DNA of 64,000 nucleotides from Euleptes europaea (GCF_029931775.1 NC_079328.1:7740501-7804500); one strand, 5' to 3'; counted from the first letter of the stretch, positions 1-13,500 are shown. Made by a program: numbers and translations. The notes: generated from the sequence alone by a model not told the origin.

Positions 1-620
1 TGTAAGCCGCTCTGAGCCCACCCTTGGCCCAGGGTGAACATGATAGAACATGAGAGATACTATTTAATAAATAAATAAATAAAGAGAATCAGTGACAGCA
101 GCTGAGAGAGAGGGAGAATGGGAGAAAGATTGTCAGGTGTTGGGAGGGAGGTGGGCGGGAGAAGTGCCACCTCCATTGAGGCAGCGAAACAGCCGGGCTG
201 CTGGGCGAGGTGTTGGCACCAGGGTGTGGATGCCACAATGAGGCTCTGGCTGCAGGTCGTGCTGGGCTTGATCAACCTTGGAAACCTGACTGACAAGCAT
301 AATTTTCAGACGCTGCCAGGGGCGTGTCCCAGCATCGCCCACATTTGCTACCTCTCCACGGTGGTGCTTTGGGTGGTGGTGGGGGAGATGTGAAACTATT
401 GTAATCAGCGGCAGGTAGGGGGGAGAGAGAGAATGATGGGAGGGTAGATGGAGAAAGAGAGAGACAAAGTGTGTGTGAGAGAGTGTGACAGTAGGAACTG
501 GGGGAGAAAGAGAGCTGGAGAGAGCATCCGTGACAGCAGCTGAAGGAAGAGGAGAATGAGAGAAAGATTGACAGATTTTGGGAGGGTGAAAGAGAGAGAG
601 GAAGAGTTACTATGGCCATT
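1..620. repeat. Purine-rich repeat region in ADCY2 intron
   Basis: Left edge of the window. GA-rich blocks recur: a gtgacagcagctga..gagaaagattg unit appears near 102-146 and again near 528-580, around a GC-rich segment. A (taaa)n tract lies at 67-83. No coding signal is seen. Confidence 0.45.
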
Positions 621-1375
621 TATCGTTTGTAATTAGCGGCACTTTCCAGGCTGAAGTGCCCTGCATATTTTTTTGAGTTTTTCACGCTGAACCGTCATTC
701 AGGAAGTGACTGCAAAGCCAGCACAAGTTTCTTGCGGGTCCCCACTTGCATTTCCTAATAAGTAAAGAGAAGGGGAGTCTCAGGGCAAAGAGGAAGTGTG
801 TTGGAGGCAGTCTTCATTACCTCATGGAGCTGAGGTTTGGGGGGATGTTCAACTGGCATGAATGGATTTAGTGTGACTGGAGAACTTTTTATTTGAGAAT
901 GCTAAGAGGAATCTGGGACTTGTTTGGCAGGAATGTTCATGTATACCTTGCATGTAAATGAAGCTTGATTGATGAATGAAAGGACCCGATTAATGATCAG
1001 GAGCTAGGTGAAGGAAAACGTTTATTGGTCTCTAAAGCTGTCTTTGTTCCCAGGGAGAGTGATGAGATTATAGAGAAATGCTTTTGATCTTATCCCTTCT
1101 GTATAGGCTTTGTACTGTTGATGAGCTAAAATTCATAATCTGAGCTGCAGATCACTGATGGAGGAGAGCTGTTCTCAGTTTCCAAGACAGAGGGTGAGAG
1201 AAAGAGGTACCAAAGTGAAGGATCTGTGGCAACATCAAGTACTTATGGGATTTAGCTAGAGCATGATGAATATGTACCCTAGTGGGCAATTGTTATTATT
1301 TTTTCTTTCTCAAAAAACCATCTAGTAGGACAAGATGCCTATTGTTTCTTTACTTCTGTGTCCTCTTTGTAACAG
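621..1375. other. ADCY2 intron, mostly unique
   Basis: No gene found. A short block at 724-750 (acaagtttcttgcgggtccccacttg) recurs in reverse at about 48458-48484, so it belongs to an interspersed repeat. The rest shows nothing recognisable. Confidence 0.4.
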
Positions 1376-1534
1376 AATGAATATTACTGTAGGTTAGATT
1401 TCCTGTGGAAGAACAAGTTCAAAAAAGAACGTGAGGAGATTGAGACCATGGAGAATTTGAACCGACTGCTTCTGGAAAATGTGCTGCCCGCCCACGTGGC
1501 AGAACATTTTCTGGCGAGGAACTTGAAGAATGAG
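1376..1534 (+). CDS. ADCY2: ADCY2 exon: start of the C2 domain
   Basis: 53 codons, phase 0 at both ends. The acceptor is tttgtaacag and the donor gtgggt. It encodes [18 protein letters not shown], the post-membrane helix, followed by [19 protein letters not shown], the entry strand of the catalytic fold. Confidence 0.96.
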
Positions 1535-4500
1535 GTGGGTCCTCACCATGTTTAATTTCCTGCTTTCCGCCATGAAACTAACCAGGGAAGATGCACACTT
1601 TCGGAAGCCATTTTGCTCAGTCCAGGATCAGCGTCCTGTCTACACTGGAAGTGCGAATTGGTGGAACAGCTTGTCTTCATTTCTGATTCTGAAATGCATG
1701 AGAGAGGTGGACTGCAACACATTTTGTCTGATATATCCAATGGTGTTACACATTCCCTGCTTTGCCCAGCTGTGAGAAATACCAGGGGCAATGCTACAGA
1801 TTTTGAATGAAAGATCATTTGAGACTTGCAGTGCCTTTCAAAACTTCTGCTTGTTTGCAAATATATAAGGTGAGCATGGAAGAACACGCACCTACCAGGA
1901 AGGCAGTGCCAACCTCGAGTGTAGCATCAATTCTTCAAGGCAAACATCAGGCTTAGGAAATACATCAACATTGAGACTCTTCTTGTAAACCAGTTGCAGA
2001 AGTCAGACCTGTATCTTTTCTGTTAAGTACATTATAATTTGAAACTGCTTTTCTAGACACACATACTATCAGAACAGTAATCTCAGACTCTGTCCTTCAC
2101 ACCTATTAAGGAAACAGCTCCTACCTATTAACCAAACAGACTATATCCTAATCATTAGCAAGCAATCTGCTTAACAATAGAGTTGCCTTTGCAGTAATTG
2201 CTTAAGAGACAACATGAAATTGGCATTGAAGTAGGTCTGTGGACAATCACTATCAGGCCAAATGGCCACTACTCCTCAGTGTCATACTACACACCATGGC
2301 TGGTGGGGTTGACTTTCCATTGCATTGTTGTGGCTAACTGCGCATACCATTCGGCTGACTGCAGAGGTCTCTCAGTTGCACCCATCTATGCTTTGCAAGC
2401 TCTCTGAGCCAGTCCACTTCAAAGGATGGCCCGTGCCAAGGGTTGTGCTCTTGGAGCTGCCTCTTCCAATAAAGTGAATGGGGGAAACACACTTTTGCCT
2501 TGAGATGGACATGGGGTTTGGACAGGTGTAAGGATTCAAGATTTTGTTACCTGCTTTGCTAATGTGTCTCCCAAACATCACCAACTTGTATATGGAATAT
2601 ATGTAGGGTTGTGAACATATGCCACAGATTAAATTTCAATTGAATGTCAGTAGATAGCGTTAATGCTTCTACTTATGATAAACAAATCACAAAATGTTTT
2701 TTGATAAAGTGGTATAAATCTGGAAGACCCCAAGAGAGCGCTCAGCCTAGCAGTGCTTGCAACTTAAAGGGAGAAAGAGTCATGTGAAGCATAAATCAAA
2801 CAAGAAATAGTAGAAAGGGCTAGAGGGAAAGGGTGTATTTGTTATCTGTTGCTGTAAAGGCATCTTCCAGTTACTTCTTTAGCCAGCGTGGTGCAGTAGT
2901 TAAGAGCGGCGGACTCTAATCTGGAGAACCGGGTTTGTTTCCCCACTCCTACACATGAAGGCTGCTGGGTGACCTTGGGCTAGTCACAGCTCTCCGAACT
3001 CTTTCAGCCCCACCTATCTCACAAGGTGTCTGTTGGGAGGGGAAGGGAAGGCGATTGTAAGCCACCTTGAGACTCCTTAAAGGTAGAGGAAAGCAGGGTA
3101 TTAAAACCAACTCTTTTTCCTTTTTCTTGCTTCCCTCATCTGTGCCATATTTTATGAATTCCTTCCATTGAGAACTCTTACCTTTCTCTGTTGAACAGGA
3201 TTTATACCATCAGTCGTATGACTGTGTTTGTGTTATGTTTGCCTCCATTCCGGATTTCAAAGAGTTTTACACAGAATCTGATGTGAACAAAGAGGGTTTA
3301 GAATGTCTCAGGCTTCTAAACGAGATCATCGCTGACTTTGACGATGTAAGTACCCTGTGTCATTGGCTAAAATACAAGGTTATGTTGTGGTACAAATGCT
3401 GCTCATGTTAGGACCACAATCCAACATATGAATAATAATCTCATTGAAATCGGTGAACTTAAAACCCGTGGCTTGTATATTATCTAAAATTTATAATATT
3501 TCTGAGAATGTCTGGTATTGAGCCATTAGCACCTGACTGGGTGGGTGGTGACCGGTTTGAACGCCAGATGCTGGCCGGCCAGGGTGACAGGACTCTTCTG
3601 CTCGCTCTCTTCTCCGCCCAACAGCTGATGGGCGGAGAAGAGAGCAAGCAGGGAAAGAGGCCGGTGGCCCTGGCAGACCAGCGTCTGGCGTTCAAAACGG
3701 TCGCCGCCGCCCCGCCCGTCAGCTGTTGGGCTGGGTGGGCGGCTACTGGTTTGAAAGCCAGGGCGACAGGACTCTTTCGCCCTATAAGACGCCCCCATGT
3801 ATAAGACGACCCCTACTTTTTCTTAATTTTAGGTTAAAAAAATAGGGGGCGTCTTATGCACGGGGACGTCTTATAGACAGAAAAAAATGGTATATCTTGC
3901 AGGGCTACATGAAATATTATTTTCACCCTGAAATGCAACTAACCTGAGCTGCCACAAATGTAATGAATATGAAACTTCAAAGCAGAAAACCTTTCAAATT
4001 CACCATGGTTATTGTCTGGCCAGATTCACATCAAATTCTGTCTGCATGCTCCACTGAGCATGAAAGTCCTATCACTAACCTGTATCCAGGACCATGAAGT
4101 CTTTTTTTAAAACCATAGCTGCTACAGTAAACAAACTGGGGACCTGCAAGGAACTTTCAGGAGGGGGAAACTGGAAACTGCCCCCTTTCCAATTTTCCCG
4201 TCTTATATTGCCGAACCTCCCAGTGGCTGGATCAAACAGAGTGAGCTGGCAGAGGATACTCTGAAAGGCTCACTAGCAAGTTTGGGTTTGCCTCTGCACA
4301 GTGTGTGAAATGACCATGAAAATGCAGCTGGTTGCTCAGGAAGTCTATATATTTATAAATACTAAACCTGATCAAATGAAATATAAGCTTTTTCAGTATT
4401 CTGATGTGAGATTCCTACATTTACAGTACAATCCTAAGGAGAGTTACTCCAGTCTAAATCCATTCATTTCAATGGGATTAGACTGGCGTAATTCTGCAAG

Positions 4501-7500
4501 GCAACAGGACTCTTCCATTCGCTCTCTTCCCCGCCCTACAGCTGACGGGCGGAGAAGAGAACGAGCAGGGAAAAAGTGTTTCCCCGCCCATCACAGGTGG
4601 GGGCGGCAGCAACAGCCAGCTTCTGTGTATAAGACAACCCCCTAATTTTGGGGCTAAATTTTAAAGAAAAAATGTCGTCGTATACATGGAAAAATACGGT
4701 ATATACAAATTGAGACAGAACTTGTGGAGGGGGGAGAGTAATCCTAAAAGGGTTCCAGTTGTTTGAAAGCACTGCTGTAATCGGCTTTAACCTGCTTCTG
4801 GAGGGCTTGGATCCAGCAACGCACAAGTAGAAACATAAATGCAGTTCTGCTTCCTCAAGGTCTAATGCAGCACCGAGTGCATTCCTCCCTATATACTGAA
4901 GGGTTACAGAACCTGATTGCACAAGATCTTGCACAAAGCAAAAATGCTGAGAATTGTGTATTAGTTTTGTGTGTGTGTGTACTGTGTATCTGCCAGATAC
5001 CTGATTGCCTTCTTTCCTTACAGCTGCTGTCTAAACCCAAATTTAGTGGTGTGGAAAAGATCAAGACCATTGGGAGCACTTACATGGCAGCCACAGGGTT
5101 AAGTGCAATGCCCAGCCAAGAACACAGCCAGGTACATCACAGTTTTATACAGTTTGTAGGGATCTTGTTGCTGATTTTAGTCCAGGGTCCAAAGAGCCAT
5201 TTGGGAACAGTGAGCAGCTGGACTGCTGAGTCACTTCCTTTGTAAGACTAGGGCGTTACCGCACTTGTATTCCCAGCGATGTATTAAGAGTTTGAAAATG
5301 TTATAAAAAATACTGTTCGCACTTTCTGTATGTTAACAAACTACCGTTTGTGAAGGTGACATAAATAGGGAGGTAAGTGGGGAGGAATGTGTAGGGTGGA
5401 GTCAAGGATGGGAGAATGGAGTGCATAATCCACCCTGCACCTACCCACATTTCCCTGCAAATGCACCCGGATCATCCTCTTCCCATTTAGACTTTTGGTC
5501 TTGGAGGTCAGTTGGGGGGAAATAGGCTAAAAACAATAAGGGGACTCTTGCAGGGGGAAATCAGTGGACAGGGAGAGAACAAGTGTCCTTGTCAAGCCTG
5601 CTCTCTGCCGAGACCGCCAGACTGAGCGTGTTTTGGTTTCACCAGGTGCGCCCCAAGGCCGGGCCTGTTAACTGTCAAATTCCTTTTGCTAATTGGTTCT
5701 TGTAGGTTATCCGGGCTGTGTAACCGTGGTCTTGGAATTTTCTTTCCTGACGTTTCGCCAGCAACTGTGGCAGGCATCTTCAGAGTAGTAACACTGAAGG
5801 ACAGTCTCTCAGTGTCAAGGGTGTAGAAAGAGTAATATATAGTCAGAAAGGGGTTGGGTTTGAGCTGAGTATTGTCCTGCAAAAGTATTGTCCTGTAAGT
5901 ATCAAGATAATGTGCTAATGAGGGTATGGTATGTTAATATGGAACCATTGTATCCTGAAGTGATCTGTTAATGTGTGTAATCCAAAACTAATCTGTATGG
6001 CTATTGTTGAATGTTGTCTTTGTCTGGAGGTTTTTCAGGGCAGGAAGCCAAGCCTTATTCATTCTTAAACTCTCTTCTTTTCTGTTAAAGTTGTGCTGAT
6101 GTTTATGAATTTCAATGGCTTCTCTGTGCAATCTGACAAAATAGTTGGTAGAATTGTCCATTCTTTCAGTGTCTTGGAATAAGACCCTGTGTCCTGTTTG
6201 TGTCAGTCCATGTTCAGCCACTGCTGATTTCTCAGGTTGGCCAAGTCTGCAGTATCTTTCATGTTCTTTTATCCTTGTTTGTATGCTAGCAAACGGCTAC
6301 TCCAAGAATGAAATCAGAAGGGCCATTGAACCAAACAAAAATCAGAAAACTCAAGAAAAACAGTCTCCCATAGGAAAGGTATTCTTGCCATTTATTAAAG
6401 GAGTCACTGATAGGATGGAGAAACTTTTGAAAAAACATAACCTACAAACAGTGTTTAAACCCACCAAGAAAATACAACAAATGCTACGATCAGCAAAAGA
6501 CAAAAGAGACCCCCTCACCTCTGCAGGAGTATATCGTATACCTTGCAGCTGTGGAGAAGTTTACATCGGGACCACAAAACGCAGCATACAAACAAGGATA
6601 AAAGAACATGAAAGATACTGCAGACTTGGCCAACCTGAGAAATCAGCAGTGGCTGAACATGGACTGACACAAACAGGACACAGGGTCTTATTCCAAGACA
6701 CTGAAAGACTGGACAATTCTACCAACTATTTTGTCAGATTGCACAGAGAAGCCATTGAAATTCACAAACATCAGCACAACTTTAACAGAAAAGAGGAGAG
6801 TTTAAGAATGAATAAGGCTTGGCTTCCTGCCCTGAAAAACCTCCAGACAAAGACAACATTCAACAATAGCCATACAGATTAGTTTTGGATTACACACATT
6901 AACAGATCACTTCAGGATACAATGGTTCCATATTAACATACCATACCCTCATTAGCACATTATCTTGATACTTACAGGACAATACTTTTGCAGGACAATA
7001 CTCAGCTCAAACCCAACCCCTTTCTGACTATATATTACTCTTTCTACACCCTTGACACTGAGAGACACTGTCCTTCAGTGTTACTACTCTGAAGATGCCT
7101 GCCACAGTTGCTGGCGAAACGTCAGGAAAGAAAATTCCAAGACCACGGTTACACAGCCCGGATAACCTACAAGAACCAATGAACTCTGACCGTGAAAGCC
7201 TTCGACAATATCCTTTTGCTAACTCTGTGGGAACTGCCCTCGTTGGGAGGGTGGTTGCCATGGCTGCCATCACTATCTGATATGACCAATGCTCTTCCAT
7301 ATAGGCCTTAGGCCGTGCCTTTAGTTCTCATTCAAGCCAATTTACCTGTTAGCTCTGTATACCTGTAGGTTTTCTAATAAATCAACTCTCTTTTGGATTA
7401 CTCGTCTGTGGATGTTGTTTATGGGATTACTACGGGGACAAGTGCTTACAGTCCTATCCCCCTGATTCTTCCCCAAAACATTGTTCCCCAGAATATCATT

Positions 7501-10500
7501 ACAAGGAAAATGTGGGATTGGGAGCCCCATGTTTGCTTGGTCAGGTGTGACTCTCTCTCTCCTGTCAAGCCATGTTGCTAAACTTATTCCATGGAAAAAA
7601 CAAAGGCTCAGTGCTGTAGAAGTATTGGAGAACCAAAACAGCACAGAAACAATATATGCAATGCTTAATTTTATAAGTGAATAAAGTGCAAAAGTGACAA
7701 TGAATATATATTATATTGTATATATTTATTGTCACTTTTGTACTTTATTCACTTATAAAATTAAGCATTGCATATATTGTTTCTGTGCTGTTTTGGTTCT
7801 CTGCTAAACTTATTCCGGCAAATATTTCCTTTTTGCCAGCATGGTGTAGTGGTTAAGAGCGGTGGCTCGGAGCAGTGGATTCTGATAGGGAGATTCTGAT
7901 CTGGAGAACCGGGTTTGATCCCCCACTCCTCCACATGAGCGGCGGACACTAATCTGGGGAATTGGGTTGGCTTCCCCACTCCTACACATAAAGCCAGCTG
8001 GATGACCTTGGGCTAGTCACACTCTCTCAGCCTCACCTACCTCACAGGGTGTCTGTTGTGGGGCGGGGAAGGGAAGGTGATTGTAAGCCGGTTTGAGTCT
8101 CCCTTAAGTGGTAGAGAAAGTCAGCATATAAAAAGCAACTCTTCTTCTACTACTACTTTTTGTCCAACTTCATTATTTTTTAAAATACAATTAAATACTG
8201 TTCTGTCCAATACAAAATTAACATGTTGATTTCTTAACTCTGAATATGTCTTTTATCTCAAGCACTTTTCTGTCCTAGAATGACTTTTATTTTTAGAACT
8301 GCTACAGCACATTTAGAATGCACATGAAAAGAAGGTAAAGGTAGTCCCCTGTGCAAGCACCGGGTCATTCCTGACCCATGGGGTGATGTCACATCCCAAC
8401 GTTTACTAGGCAGACTGTGTTTACAGGGTGGTTTGCCATTGCCTTCCCACAGTCATCTACACTTTCCCCCTAGCAAGCTGGGTACTCATTTTTCCCACCT
8501 CAGAAGGATGTAAGGCTTAGTCAACCTTGAGCCGGCTACCTGAAACATACTTCCGTCGGGATCGAACTCAAGTTGTGAACAGAGCTTTGACTGCAGTTTA
8601 CCACTCTGCACCACGGGGCACGTGGAAAGGCTGCTAAAGTTTCAGTTGAGAAAATACTGCTGTGCATCTCTCCCCGCCCCCCAGAAAGAGCGATGGGTGT
8701 GGACTTAAAACATTTTCATTTAAACTTTTTTTCAGTATTTCAGAAAGGGCATGATTACTGTTACCCTAAAATTTCAGGCATATTAATACCCTTTCAGGAA
8801 TCAATTTCAGGTAAATATTTTCAGGTTTGGTTATAACAGAAGTCACTGGACCTGGCGTCTAATTGGAGGCCGTTCTACGGCCACTTTTTTCATTGGGTGG
8901 TAGACCTGGCTTCTGGACTCCAAAGGCCAGGTCTACTGTTCATTGAAAGCAGTATTGGTAGACCTGGTGTCTGGACTTCCATTGATGCCAATGGAAGTCA
9001 AAATAATCCAAAAACCACAAATTTCAGGACACATATTTCAGGAATCCCAAAATTTAGGGAATGCCTTTTGCTATTCCAGATATTGCCAAGCCAGAATGAA
9101 ATAAATAATTTCAGGTATGTTATCAGCCTGGAAACATCCAAATGCATACCTCTAGAGAGAACTGATTTTATGCCTGTTAAGTGCTCTTGAAGATTTGCAC
9201 TCATGACTTACATGCCGCTGAAATAATCCAGTCCTGCTTGATTTATTTTATTGCTGAAGCTCAGAGTGGCTTATGATGACACCAAATTATTTAGGGTGGT
9301 TAAAACAAAATCAGACTGTGAAGAGCTCCAAAAGGATCTCTACAAACTGGAAGAATGGGCATTAAAATGGCAAATGAGATTCAATTTGAGCAAGTGTAAA
9401 GTGTTGCATATTGGGGCAAAAAATCCCAACTTCACATATACACTGAAGGGATCTGTGCTGGCAGCGACAGACCAAGAAAGGAATCTTGGGGTGGTAGTGG
9501 ATAGCTCGGTGAAGAGTCAACCCAGTGTGCGGCTGCTGTAAAAAAAGGCAAATTCCATGCTGGCCATAATTAGACAAGGAATTGAGAATAAAACTGCTGA
9601 TATCATACTACCTTGTACAAATCTATGGTGAGACCACACTTGGAATACTGTGTACAGTTCTGGTCACCACACCTAAAAAAGGATATGCAAAGCTTGAGAA
9701 GGTGCAGAAAAGAGCAACCAAAATGATTAGGGGACTAGAGCAACTGCCCTATAGGGAGCGGTTAAGATGCTTAGGGCTGTTTAGCTTGGAAAGAAGGCGG
9801 CTGAGGGGAGACATGATAGAGGTCTATAAAATTATGCATGGTTTGGAGAGAGTGGAGAGGGAGAAGTTTTTCTCCCTCTCCCATAATACTAGAACGCGGG
9901 TTCATCTGCTGAACCTGGAGGGTGAGAGACTCAAAACAGATAAAAGGAAGTATTTTTTCACACAATGCATAGTTAAATTGTGGAACTCCCTGCCTCAAAA
10001 TGTGGGTGATGGCTGCCAACTTGGAAGGCTTCAAGTGGGGAGTGGACATGTTCATGAAGGAGAGGAGTATTCATGGGTACTAGTTAAAATGAATACTAGT
10101 CATGATGCATACCTATTCTCTCCAAGATCAGAGGAACATGCCTATTATCTTAGGTGCTGTGGAACACAGGCAGAATGGTGCTGCTGCAGTCGTCTTGTTT
10201 GGGGGCTTCCTAGAGGCACCTGGTTGGCCACTGTGTGAACAGACTGCTGGACTTGATGGGCCTTGGTCTGATCCAGCAGGGCTTTTCTTATGTTCTTAAG
10301 AGATGATAGACAGCAGCTATAAGGCAGAGCTTCTCTGGTCAGGAGTCACAGATACCTGCAACTGAAGGGTTTCTCCCTACATCACAACCGTGTTTTAATA
10401 AAATGGGCATCACTGCTTCTGCAGAGCTGGTGTGCTGCTCGTACAAATGTGTGCAAGTAGCAAGCTGGGTCGGCTGCCCCAGGCCCAAGAGAGAGGTCCT

Positions 10501-13500
10501 AACGACAAAGAAGAAGAGGAAGAAGAGTTGGTTTTTATATGCTGACTTTCTCTACCACTTAAGGGAGAATCAAACCAGCTTCCAATCCCTTCCCCACAGC
10601 AGAGAGCCTGTGAGGTAGTTGGGGCTGAGAGAGCTCTATCAGAGCTGTGACTAGCCCAAGGTCACCCAGCTGGCTTCGTGTGGAGGAGCGGGGAATCAAA
10701 CCCAATTCTCCAGATTAGCCTCAGGCGCTCCAAACCACCGCTCTTATTCACTACACCACACTGGCCCTCTTCCCTGGGAATATTACATCTTCCCTGGGGA
10801 TATTTCTTGGTCAGATGGAGAGGTGTGTTGTAATGTTTAACGCAAGCCCAATTTAGATCAGGGGGCTTTGACCTCCCCCTCATGCGGTCTTCCCACCCCG
10901 GTGTAGGTTGCATGTGTACTCGTGAGCCACCTGTTACAACTCCACAATAGGAAAAACAGAATGTGGGAGGTGTAAGTCCCATCTCTCCCTGCACTGTGGA
11001 CCTCCAGAGCATGCCTCTCTGCCCAGCCCGAGGACATCCTTGGGGAAAACATCATGTGTCATTAGGCCTGCTGCTGCCGCAAGAGCCTGGCGAACTCCAT
11101 TCTGGACCCAGCGCAATCCATTGTCCCTGCTGCATTTGGAAAGCCAGTGGGGTGGGTGGACCTAAGGGTTAGTGAACAGTATGTGCTTTCTAGAAAAGTG
11201 GCAGGTCTTAGACCTCGGGAGCAAGTTTCAGGCTCCATCTACACATTACAAAGCCCTCAACTTTGTTGGGGAACAACATGAGGACTTTGCATCACATACA
11301 CAATGGGAATGAATGTTCTGCCTCTCAGACGCACACTGGCTCTTTTCTGTTTGTGACTCTGCGGAGCTGCTGTCTGCTGTGCTTCTTACAACAGAGTCAG
11401 TAGTTGATCCACAGGGTGGTCTGCAAATGTGAAAACAGCATTGGGGGGTTAAGCCTAATTTCCCTGCCTGTTTTGGTTGCAAGCAGAAAAGAGCAGGTGT
11501 GTATCTAGGAGGCACCAAAGCCCCATTGTGTGCGGGGTAGAAATATTTTTTCCACAAAGATTTCATCATGTGTAGATGGAGCATCATACCCAACTGCTGT
11601 CAAGCACTCAAAACTAGCCTTGAATGTCTGGCTCAGTGCCAGCCATAGATACCTACAGCATTGTATATTTAATGTAAAACAGATCTGTGGCTTGGGTTCA
11701 TGCTGACCCAACATGAATAGAATAATGTACAGCCTAATCTTCGAAGCAGGTCCTGCAGAATTCAGTGGCTCCCATGGCAAAGCAAGCAGGCACGGAATTG
11801 CAAGCTTAGTGTTGCAGCTTTCTGGAGGGTGCTGTTGACGTTCCAAGTCTCCTTTTCCCCAGCAAGTGTGCAGCAGGTTGCAATATTCATAAGGGTTTTT
11901 CAGAGAACAGATTTGGCAAAAACAGTTTGAAATTGTAGTTACCTTATTGGTTTTGCCTCCATGTTTCTCTGTGTGTGGATGTTTGTATTCAGGAGACAGA
12001 ACGACAATACACGCATATTGGAACTCTGGTGGAGTTTGCGTTTGCCCTTGGAGCAAAACTGGACGTCATAAATAAACATTCCTTCAATGACTTCAAACTT
12101 AGAGTAGGTAAGTGGCACGAAACGCAAATCATTATAGGAGACACAATCCATCTTTTTTTTTTATATTGTCTTACCAATTTCAGTCCACTTTATTACAGTA
12201 TCCTGCGTTGATACAAAGATATCTAATCCCCCCCCCCCAACAACCACAACACATCACAACAACAATTGTACGGTCCAGGAGGGCTCATCACTATATAAAG
12301 GTATAGAGGAAAATAACAAAAAAGTGCACAGAGGTTTAAAATACTTAATTAGTGGGATGGATCCAACCAGCTTTTCTGTTGGAGTAAGCAATGTCGGGTT
12401 TACAAAGAAGGTCGGACCAGAACTAACGGGTTGAAATTAAATCAAAAGAGTTTCTATCTAGACATTAGGAAGAATTTTCTAACACCTAGAGCAGTTCCTC
12501 AGTAGAACAGGTTTCCTTGGGAGGTGGTAAGCTCTCCTTCCCTGGAGGTTTTAAGCAGAGGCTAGATGGCCATCTGTCAGCAATGCTGATTCTATGACCT
12601 TAGGCAGATCATGAGAGGGCACCTTGGCCATCTTCTGGGCATGGACTAGGGGTCGCTGGAGGTGTGGAGGGGAAGATAGTTTAGAATTTCCTGCATTGTG
12701 CAGGGGGTTGGACTAGATGACCCTGGTGGTCCCTTCCAACTTTTATGATTCTAAGAAGACAAAAAGAACCCTGAAAAGAGCAGCAAGAGGAAAGGCTGGT
12801 CAAATAGGATAGTGTAGTCAGCATCTTTCTTTCCTGATAAGTGTCATTCTTCATCTGTATCCAAATTGCTTCTGTTGGGGTGATACCTTCCTTCTTCTTG
12901 GAAGTTCCACACAACACAACTCTTTCTTTCAGCTGGTGATGTTGCTAGGAATCTATCTACTCTGCACTATCAAGTAGGTTAGTTCCTGAATAAAGCTTTC
13001 TCTACACTTTAATCCGTTTGTGTGGCTGTATTCTGCAATCACTCTGCCAACACTTTATCACTCAATTTCACCCACTCCAACTCCCCTTCTTACTACAGTC
13101 CCTGTCTCACATGACTTTTGTCCATGTGGATCCCTTGAACCCAGCATAACCTTTCTGGGTGGTCATATGGGACCCTCCCTCTCTTTCTTCATCGGCAGAA
13201 AAGTTGGTTGGATCCACACCAGTAGTAGTTTAAAAGGTCATAGAAGAGTTTCTAGAAGTACATCACAAGTGGAGAGAGGCTGAGAAAAGCATGAATCATT
13301 ATGTTAGTACAGAAAGATGCTCTTGTCAGTTTTCTAATGAAAGGGTAAGCATGTAGTGAGGGAACAGGCTGCGGCTCAGTGATAGAGCATCTATCTTGGC
13401 ATGCAGAAGATCCCAGGTTCAATCCCCGACAACTCCAGTTAAAAGTACCTCTTCTTGAGAGCAGCTGCCAGTCTGAGTACCCAAGATTGACCTTGATGGA

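Larger units (their letters stand above)
5693..7210 (+). mobile_element. Penelope-like retroelement with inverted arms, copy 1
   Basis: Flanked by a 12-bp target duplication tccttttgctaa (5681-5692 and 7211-7222). The left arm 5693-6287 is a near-identical reverse copy of the right arm 6583-7180, around a loop of about 295 bp. The 3' side ends in a 30-nt tail (gaactctgaccgtgaaagcc then ttcgacaata) that the left arm lacks. The plus strand encodes a GIY-YIG endonuclease C-terminus. This layout, with inverted terminal copies and a one-sided tail, is known for Penelope-like elements. No reverse transcriptase is left, so it is a non-autonomous copy. The arms differ little, so it is fairly young. 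Confidence 0.88.

Noticed and set aside
2881-2960. tRNA gene
   Set aside because: Only SINE heads with tRNA-like A and B boxes; no proper acceptor stem or anticodon arm. The same holds for all family A, B and C copies.
6145-6291. N-terminal part of the 245-codon frame ending at 6882
   Set aside because: These codons fall in the inverted arm, read on its wrong strand. Only the sequence from about 6292 on is Penelope-like protein.
5585-7575. Solo LTR split by the Penelope-like element
   Set aside because: The layout is suggestive, but clear ends and a target duplication could not be fixed, so it is kept only as a low-confidence note.
11505-12056. 183-codon minus-strand frame
   Set aside because: It overlaps an ADCY2 exon on the opposite strand and has no domain signature.
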